Of a DNA stretch of 64,000 nt, positions 57,986 to 64,000 are shown one piece after another. The notes under the pieces were generated by a model that saw only the letters and a program-made list of their open reading frames with translations, made no database searches and was not told the origin of the DNA. Each line of letters begins with the position of its first letter. The stretch's first letter is position 1. Origin of the DNA: Tuctoria greenei (lineage: Eukaryota > Streptophyta > Magnoliopsida > Poales > Poaceae); assembly GCA_036927565.1 (NCBI GenBank), contig JAYESD010000001.1:69087751-69151750 (forward strand). The letters are read 5' to 3'. The position numbers were made by a program, and so were the translations under genes.

Positions 57986-59354
57986 TGAAATTCCTGTAAA
58001 TTTTCCAGTTTTTCTCCGAAATGACTCGAAACATACTCAAACATGTAAAAGTCAACTGTAACTAGTTAGTAAGCAATAATAGCAACCTGAACATGTGTTA
58101 TCTCATAAATGCATCATTCATGCATATCATGGCATATTGAGTACTATATGAGCATTTATTGATCATAATGCTTGTTTCACATTTTTGTCGTGCGTAATAG
58201 AAAGTAATGCTCTAGAAGGTGCTTACGAGGACCTACAGCACCAGAACTTTGAAGCTCTTGATCCAAACCAGCCGCAGGAGCAAGGCAAGTGTCCTTGACC
58301 ATTTTGATCCTATTCTGAAATGTTTAGTTTTCAAAATTGCATGCTTGTGTCAAACTGATGGGAAACCGATGATAGGCGTTTACTAGACTTGTATGACCAC
58401 CCTTGTTGCTCAGGATATATTGTAGAGAGTCAGGAAGGGTATTATCCAGTTTTGCTTCGCTTTGCTTAGTTTGGATTGGAAATAACCAAATGACTCATTA
58501 TAAAATAATATATATATGGACTATGTGAATTGATGATAATGACAACTTAAGTAACATGGAACTAGAGTGATCTAAGCAAGCATGGTTTGGATGATATGGT
58601 GGTTTCTCTTGCCTTAGATCTAAGGACCATTTCATGCGAGAATAAGCCAGGACAGAAATGCCACCACAAGGCCAAGTATGGGCGCGGCGTAGCGGAATAA
58701 TTAGGTGTGCTGCTTGTGTTATATGTACCATTGGATGGTGCGGGGAAGGGGAGTTGAGGAGGGCTACCCTAGGATCCGGATGGCACACGAGGGGGCCCGT
58801 GGGTGGGAGAATGGAGATTCAAGCTTGCTGGTAAAACCTTAGTGGGTCCGTACATACTAGTAGTCCCAATTGAAAGGCTATTTTGTGATCCCCCCGCCAC
58901 ACACCAACAGAAGTGTGATAAGGTATAATGGAGGTTCTTAGCACCGAAAGGTGTTGAAATCACTAACAAGTGGGTAAATTTGTACAACCTCTACAGAGTG
59001 TAAAACTATCATGATAGTCGTGCTCCCTGTGATGAGTACCTGGACTACTTTCGTGATTAGAGTTGGACTTGGAAATTGGGATGGTTCTGATATGGTTATG
59101 AATTGAGTTATGTTATATGAGTATGGATGGTTATGGAGGAATGAAATTGGCATATGGGTTGATGTTAATCTATGGATGAACTATGTTGGTAAGAATGTTG
59201 GATATAAGTTATGACAATTACTTGGGTTAAGATGGGATTTAAACTCACATAGACATTGTAGTATGCTTTACATGTTTATGAAATATACTTTTCTGCAATT
59301 AGGCATTTATTGTCATCCTTGTTCAAGCTACATGTTATACTTTCCCACACCTGC

Positions 59355-59373
59355 TGAGTGCGACATGTACTCA
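59355..59373 (+). other. Conserved LTR stem-loop (E3 copy)
   Basis: TGAGTGC/GACAT/GTACTCA: 7-bp stem with one G-T pair where E1 has A-T. Flanks CTGC and CACTTGC are conserved. Confidence 0.6.
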
Positions 59374-59682
59374 CACTTGCCATCCCCTCCAAACAGTTAC
59401 AAGTGATGCTTGAGAATACCACGAGGATCACGTGGAGTACTAGGTTGCGTGCTATCGTCAATTTGCATATGGAGATGGAGTCTATTAGTGCTTAGTTTTC
59501 TGCTGCAATAGTGTTATTAGAGCTTGTATTCGAGACTATTTAGATATTGTAATAAGGTACCTATTTACTTTTGAGATATAGTTATTTTTTATTATCAATT
59601 GTGAAGTTGTCGTTTATGTATGATGAGCATCCTGGACACACATATGCGTTCACTTGGTTTATTTTTGGAACTCAGTGTTACA

Positions 59683-59982
59683 CGATCATAACTTGATTAT
59701 TTTTAGGGCATTTATCATTCTTCACAAACAATGTTTGATTTACTTAGCAATACTTGTTTCCTCCACTGGTAATTGATCTATTAAGTTGCTAGATTGTTTT
59801 ACTTCATTTCTCTTCATGTAGATCACAAAAAACTCATAAAAATTGTACCTTCTCGTTCTTGTTCATCCTGACAGGACTAGTCCACCCCCAGACCAGACTA
59901 TTTCGCCCTATTGCTGATGATTAAGTTTTAATTGAGTAATTTCAGTTTTTTAGCCTATTGAGCCCCCTCTAGGCAACATTCA
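59683..59982 (+). repeat. E10: tail of a Sirevirus-type LTR
   Basis: It ends GAGCCCCCTCTAGGCAACATTCA, parallel to the E9 LTR end, and has GGACTAGTCC at about 59874. The start is missing; E3 may have inserted into this LTR. No ORF. Confidence 0.6.
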
Positions 59983-59983
59983 G

Positions 59984-61370
59984 TTTCCGCTTTCCATCAA
60001 TGTACATCGAAGATCCCGAATGACTACTGAGAAGATTTCGACCTTGTGTCATTCCTCCTCACATGATCCTATCGGCAAGGAAACCCATGATCTCTGCAAC
60101 ATCACACTGCAAGCCAATTGCCTAGAAGACCCTTTGTGACTTTTCGACTCCCTCTACTGACATTATGCCTACTGGGGCCAACATCATCACAGGAGACATG
60201 AACTTCGAAATCAAGACTGGCCTGATCAACATGATGCAGGCTAATCCCCTTTGTGTGAAAGCCAGCAAGGATGCTAGTTCTCATTGGCAACTGTTTTTGG
60301 ATATTTGTAGCATTTTTAAAATCAAGGATGTCACTTCAGATGCCATTCGTCTTTGACTGTTTCCGTTCTGCCTACTTGAGATAGTGAAACAGTGGTTGTA
60401 CACAAACTGAAGTGCCATAGACACTTGGAAAAAGGGTTCTATGACATTACTTACCACATTCTCACTGTTGGGTAAACCAATTCCCTAACTGGAAGAATCT
60501 CAAGATTTCGGCAAGAGCCTAAGGAATCCATTTTTGAGGCTTCGATGAGGCATCAGGAGTGCATTCTGGACTATCTCCATCATGGGATGGATGATTAGCA
60601 CATCATCCAAAACTTCTACAATGGGTTGATTCCGTCTGCCCGTGATCATGTGGATGCTACTATTGGAGGTGCCTTCTTCTCATTAACGGTGCTTAAATCG
60701 AAGGAATTGATTGAGAAGATGGTGTCCAACATAGGTTCAAGGGACGAGCATCTCCATCCCCGACACCGAGGAATGCACACCTTGAAAGAGGTGGACATGA
60801 TCACTGCCAAAATTGATCTCTTGATGAAGAAGATGGATGGTCAAGCCGACGGAGAAGTGTTTGGCATAGTCGAGGCCTTGGATGCTCAAATGACAATTGA
60901 GGTTCGTGGCACATGGATCACATGAGGAAGTCCTGCCCTGAGACTTGTGAGGATGCTTTATACATGGCCAACAACGGAAACTTCAATAATGGCTACTGTA
61001 CAGAAGGTGGGGCCAACCATGCCCTTTCTTTCAATGGTCTACAACAACAACAATGGCAATGAGAATCATCAAAACCTGAAGGAACTTGCCATTAGCCAAC
61101 TCAAGATCAATGATAACTTATTGAAGATGTTGTCGATAATGAGAGGACATTGGAAAATATCAATATCAAGATTGAATAGTTAGCCTGTGCTTTCAAGTGT
61201 TAGTCGAGTTTCAACAAGATGTTGGAAACTCGATTAGCTCAACTGACAGTTGTTGTCACTCCATTGGAGGACAATAAGATTCTAGAGCAATCTGAACCTC
61301 CCATAGAAAATATCAACATGATTGCCATACGATAGGAAAATGGTTGAAGGACCCAGGGTCCCATGATATC
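59984..61370 (+). pseudogene. gag: E11: Athila-type gag
   Basis: FRQEPKESIFEASMRHQECILDY, FYNGLIPSARDHVDATIGGAF and SKELIEKMVSN (60500-60740) match grass Athila gag. The next part, KEVDMITAKIDLLMKKMDG, with AISQLKINDNLLKM (61085), is the linker after the capsid. The usual zinc knuckle is degraded near 60900. Many stops. The 99-codon frame 60626-60925 is the largest intact piece. + strand. Confidence 0.75.
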
Positions 61371-61659
61371 ATGGTCGATTAGTACACAACACTTTAACAA
61401 GGCACCTTTTGACCTTGGTGCAAGTGTTAGTCATATGCTAATGGTGGTCTTCAACACGCTCAACATCATGATGATGTCTCTAACACCAATGCAGCTCTAG
61501 CTGACCGACACTTCCGTCTGTTGCCCTACGAGCATTGCCGAAGATGTTCCAGTAAGAATCCAAAACTGCTTCATTCCCATGGACTTCTTGGTGCTCAACA
61601 TGGAGGTTGATAAGGAAACTCGCTCATTCAACATGGAGGTCAGGACCATCTGAACATCC
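61371..61659 (+). pseudogene. pol: E11: Athila-type protease fragment
   Basis: PFDLGASVSHM (61408) corresponds to the Athila protease site, where the triad appears as D-L-G. It is followed by MQLQLTDTSVCCPTSIAEDVPVRI and FIPMDFLVLNMEVDKE. It is cut at 61660 by an E2-family LTR. No RT follows. Confidence 0.7.
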
Positions 61660-61997
61660 TGTGAGACCTATGTGTGCTGAATACATTGGGTGTTTTGATA
61701 AAAGTATTGAATACTACCAAAACACCCTTTTAACAAGGTTCGACTCTAGGTTCGAGCTCCGACAAGGTCTGACAATAGGTCTGACTTGTTTTGGGTAGCT
61801 CCGCCAAGGTCCGATGTAAGGTCCGACTTACTTTGTCTAGGTCTGACTTTTTTTAGTTAGGTCTGACTTGCTGTGGCTAGGTCCGACATGTTTTTGCTAG
61901 ATCCGGCGCTAGATCCGACTAGCTTTGGTAAGCTCCAGCGCTAGGTCCGACTAGCTTTGGTAAGCTACAGCGCTAGGTCCTGCTAGATTTGGCATGG
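61660..61997 (+). repeat. E12: head of an E2-family LTR, + orientation
   Basis: TGTGAGACCTATGTGTGCTG at 61660 is the LTR start, seen as reverse complement at the ends of the E2 and E4 LTRs. It includes the degenerate GGTCCGACTAGCTTTGGTAAG repeats (61740-61990), then ends abruptly at CACTA sequence. It is a truncated copy, opposite in orientation to E2 and E4. Confidence 0.8.
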
Positions 61998-62440
61998 TCG
62001 AAGTAAAACACAAGGAACGGTTGAAAGGATTCGATTCTTTAGTTCTTGCACACCAAGTAGAGCAAGTGTACTATCTACCTTATCCATGCAATAAATTCAA
62101 TGCTTGATGGGTGGTACATAAGGTGAATCCTCGTGAGCGGTTATACGCTCCAGGAGATAATGATTACCACGATGAAGCTGAGGTTGATCGTTTCTACCAA
62201 GAGGAAGAGTTGCCAGACTCCTTCTCAGTAGAACCCGGTGTAGGACTCGATGACTTAGTTGGAGACGCTCAAGATATCGAGGCTGGCACGGAAGCGAAAA
62301 CAGAATCATAATCGGAAATTGAAGATATCAATGACATAGTCGAACCTGCTGATTTGCGCAAACAAAAATGATATGCGGATGAAGAAGATTGATGGGCAGG
62401 TTTAAGGAGTAGGGTGCATGATCGTGATGTTGATGAATTT
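61998..62440 (+). pseudogene. E13: CACTA transposase C-terminal fragment
   Basis: LAHQVEQVYYLPYPC, then VVHKVNPRERLYAPGDNDYH, FYQEEELPDSFSVEPGVGLDDLVGD and an acidic tail. This resembles the C-terminal (DUF4216-like) region of TNP2-type En/Spm transposases. One stop near 62106. The catalytic core lies outside the remnant, being cut by E12. Confidence 0.7.
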
Positions 62441-62532
62441 TGAAGTAACGTTTTATTCACTAATTTAACATTACTTTTGTATATTATCTTTGCATATTAA
62501 TCATTTATTTCTTGCAACAGGATGTTGTCAAA

Positions 62533-62563
62533 GGGGAAGGGGAAGGGGAAGGGGAAGGGGAAG
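62533..62563 (+). repeat. GGGGAA microsatellite
   Basis: Five tandem AAGGGG units, giving Gly-Lys repeats in the CACTA ORF. Confidence 0.9.
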
Positions 62564-62789
62564 CCAGTGAGAGGGTTTGAGCCGCCACGAGACCCTTGCT
62601 CAGGGACCTCGTTACCTTCGAGCCGACGTTCCTTCTTTCTGGCGCACGCTCCATCCTTAGCTATCGTGTGCTTTCAGCGGACGGAGGTAAATTTTAGTTT
62701 ACAATAAAGTTATTTTAGAAATTACAGTTGTTATTAATTATTTATTGTCAATCTTTTCCTTTTGTGCAGTCTGACTCAGAGATTTCTGA

Positions 62790-62857
62790 CTCAGAGTCAG
62801 AGGATAGGGGGGCCACTACAGGAGCCCGACTCAGAGGCTAGGGGGCCACTACAGGAG
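62790..62857 (+). repeat. 33-bp tandem duplication in CACTA exon
   Basis: GACTCAGAGG...TAGGGGGCCACTACAGGAGCC occurs twice. The first copy has six Gs and the second five, so one G-run length change shifts the frame between them. Confidence 0.8.
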
Positions 62858-63492
62858 CCCTCTAGCGCTAGCCTCCCTTCCGAGCCGGCTAGTGTTAGCC
62901 TCCCTGTGCAGCCGACTACCACTAGCCTTCCTGGGGACTCCGGTGGTTCCGCAGAGCCTTCAGGGTCACAAGACGCGGCAGCGTCGCAGCAGAGGCGACG
63001 GACAAAGAGGACTCACTTCGCGGCTCCTCCTCCGGTTACTACTCAGCGGACCACGATCCGTCCAGTTGGAGACAGGTAAATACTGTATATAGAATATTAA
63101 ATATTAGATGTTGTTTTTCTTTACTTAATGATTTAATATATTTTGTAGATGTTGGTACAAATTTTCGTTCATGGGGCTGAGAAGCACCACAGGCAGGTTA
63201 ACAGTGTCCTGGGTGCTATCGTGAAGTTGCACTACCCCGGTGTCATTGACGGTTTTCCCGCCCCGTCGTGGGATGACTACGCTCGTATCTCTCACCCGGT
63301 CCACGGCACGGTTCAGGGAGCCGTGTGGCACGATTTTATGGTAAGTTTAACTGTTTCATTTTTCAACTCGTTTGAATTGTTAATGCATATCACTTAAATA
63401 TTTGTTTGCTTAAATCTGAGGTACCAAGTAGAGGAACCGGGCATGAAGTACCACACGAGACGCATGTTCCATTACAATGCTCAGAAGCTCAT

Positions 63493-64000
63493 TGTAACAC
63501 CCTAAATTTTTGCATCATGCATCGCATACATGATCATGCATTATATATGAATAGAATAAAAGAAAAATAATGAAACATAAAATATACATATACAAATATG
63601 AGTAGCAAAAGGAGAAAAGGAAAATAATAGCGTAAAACTTGTAATAGGGAATAAGTATAAAAATAATAATAACATAGAAAAATAAAATGAATAAAAATAT
63701 ATATAATTCATATATATCTAATGATAATATTTATATAGGTAAAGAAAAAAAGAAAATATATATATAAAAAAATAATATAAAGAATAAATAAATAATAATA
63801 TATTTATAAAAAAAAAGAGAAATAAGAAATAAAAAACAACCGCCGGCCAGGCCAAACGGCCCAGCCAGCGAGCGCACTCCCGCGCGCCCCTGCCCCGCGC
63901 GCCGCGCGACCCCGCCTGCTGCGCCTGGTCCCAACCATGCTCGCCCGAGTTGACCCGCCCCCGCACGCGCCGACCGTGCCCGCTGCAGCGCAACCCGCGC
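63493..64000 (+). repeat. E14: start of another Ty3-type LTR
   Basis: TGTAACACCCTAAATTTTTG is the common start of plant Ty3 LTRs and closely resembles the E3 LTR start. It cuts the CACTA ORF at CTCAT (63488-63492). It is extremely AT-rich from 63540 to 63835 and then abruptly GC-rich to the window end. Minus-strand ORFs here are compositional artefacts. Confidence 0.7.

Larger units (their letters stand above)
56854..59682 (+). repeat. E3 3' LTR
   Basis: TGTAACACCC at 56854 to TGTTACA at 59682, about 2.83 kb, after a PPT. Non-coding. It has CGGACTTGTCC / CGGACTAGTCCG-like motifs at 57200-57345 and 57885-57985, and the conserved stem-loop at 59355-59373. It is related to E1 but strongly diverged; the stretch of E1 opposite 57885-57985 lacks the palindromes. 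Confidence 0.82.
62521..63492 (+). pseudogene. E13: CACTA second gene (TnpA/En-Spm-like), partial
   Basis: Possible exons with splice signals: 62522-62686 (acceptor TTGCAACAG before it, donor GTAAAT), 62770-63075 (acceptor TTTTGTGCAG, donor GTAAAT), 63149-63340 (acceptor TTTTGTAG, donor GTAAGT), and 63422-63492. The first part is low complexity (GKGKGKGKGK). The second is Ser/Pro-rich, ending RRRTKRTHFAAPP. The third, VNSVLGAIVKLHYPG...APSWDDYARISHP, resembles the Ptta/En/Spm plant transposase domain, and RRMFHYNAQKLI continues it. Frames do not join cleanly at every junction. Cut at 63493 by a new LTR. Confidence 0.55.

Noticed and set aside
63718..63993. Minus-strand ORFs with Phe/Tyr/Ile-rich hydrophobic tail near the window end
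   Set aside because: Caused by the AT-rich tract next to a GC-rich block; no domain, and it lies inside an LTR.
1..64000. Single-copy host genes, tRNA or rRNA genes
   Set aside because: Every stretch with coding signal could be assigned to a transposable element, and no cloverleaf or rRNA core sequence was recognised by eye. A tRNA or profile scan would be needed to exclude small RNA genes.

Overview
The window looks like intergenic heterochromatin of a plant nuclear genome, most likely a grass. It is a stack of LTR retrotransposons nested inside one another, plus one CACTA transposon remnant. I found no convincing single-copy host gene, no rRNA or tRNA gene and no CRISPR array. The grass assignment is inferred from the Sirevirus (Ty1/copia) elements with CGGACTAGTCCG-type palindromes, the Tekay-like chromoviruses with very long LTRs, a Tat element carrying an antisense 'gypsy-type transposon' gene, and the grass-type Athila gag.

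Layout (E numbers are used throughout). E1: 1-2064, end of a chromovirus-type LTR (+). E2: 2065-6434, Sirevirus-like copia element (-), truncated, with PBS and 5' LTR. E3: an old chromovirus (+), internal part at 6435-8179 and 56522-56853, 3' LTR at 56854-59682. E4: a solo LTR of the E2 family (-) inserted in E3, now in three pieces (8180-8324, 29301-30123, 55691-56521). E5: a Tekay-like chromovirus (-) at 8325-29295, with 4.25-kb LTRs, gag-pol and an extra ORF upstream of gag. E6: a gag-only non-autonomous element (+) at 12557-17126, inside the 3' LTR of E5. E7: a Tat-lineage Ty3 element (+) at 30124-55685 with a dual RNase H and a spliced antisense gene. E8: an Athila-type LTR+PBS relic at 33438-35062, inside the RT of E7. 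E9: a nearly complete Sirevirus (+) at 36901-48686, inserted just before the E7 integrase. The right flank holds a Sirevirus LTR tail (59683-59982), an Athila gag/protease relic (59984-61659), the head of an E2-family LTR in + orientation (61660-61997), CACTA exons (61998-63492) and the start of a new LTR (63493-64000).

The nesting order is well supported. Five-bp target-site duplications (TSDs) can be read for E4 (GTTGG), E5 (GTTTT/GTTTC), E6 (GAAGG), E7 (GACGT/GATGT), E8 (ACAAC) and E9 (AGAAG). Host sequence resumes correctly on the other side of each insertion. The deepest chain is E3 > E4 > E7 > E9. Every retrotransposon reading frame is broken by stops or frameshifts, several with lost catalytic residues, so no element here looks autonomous now.

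Most noteworthy: dozens of CGGAC-TA/AA-GTCCG palindromes in Sirevirus E9, which also appear in the LTR of the unrelated chromovirus E3; a conserved LTR stem-loop that changes in paired fashion between chromovirus families; an antisense gene in E7 with a recognisable GT-AG intron that restores its frame; and an extra ORF upstream of E5 gag that starts directly after a splice-acceptor-like sequence.
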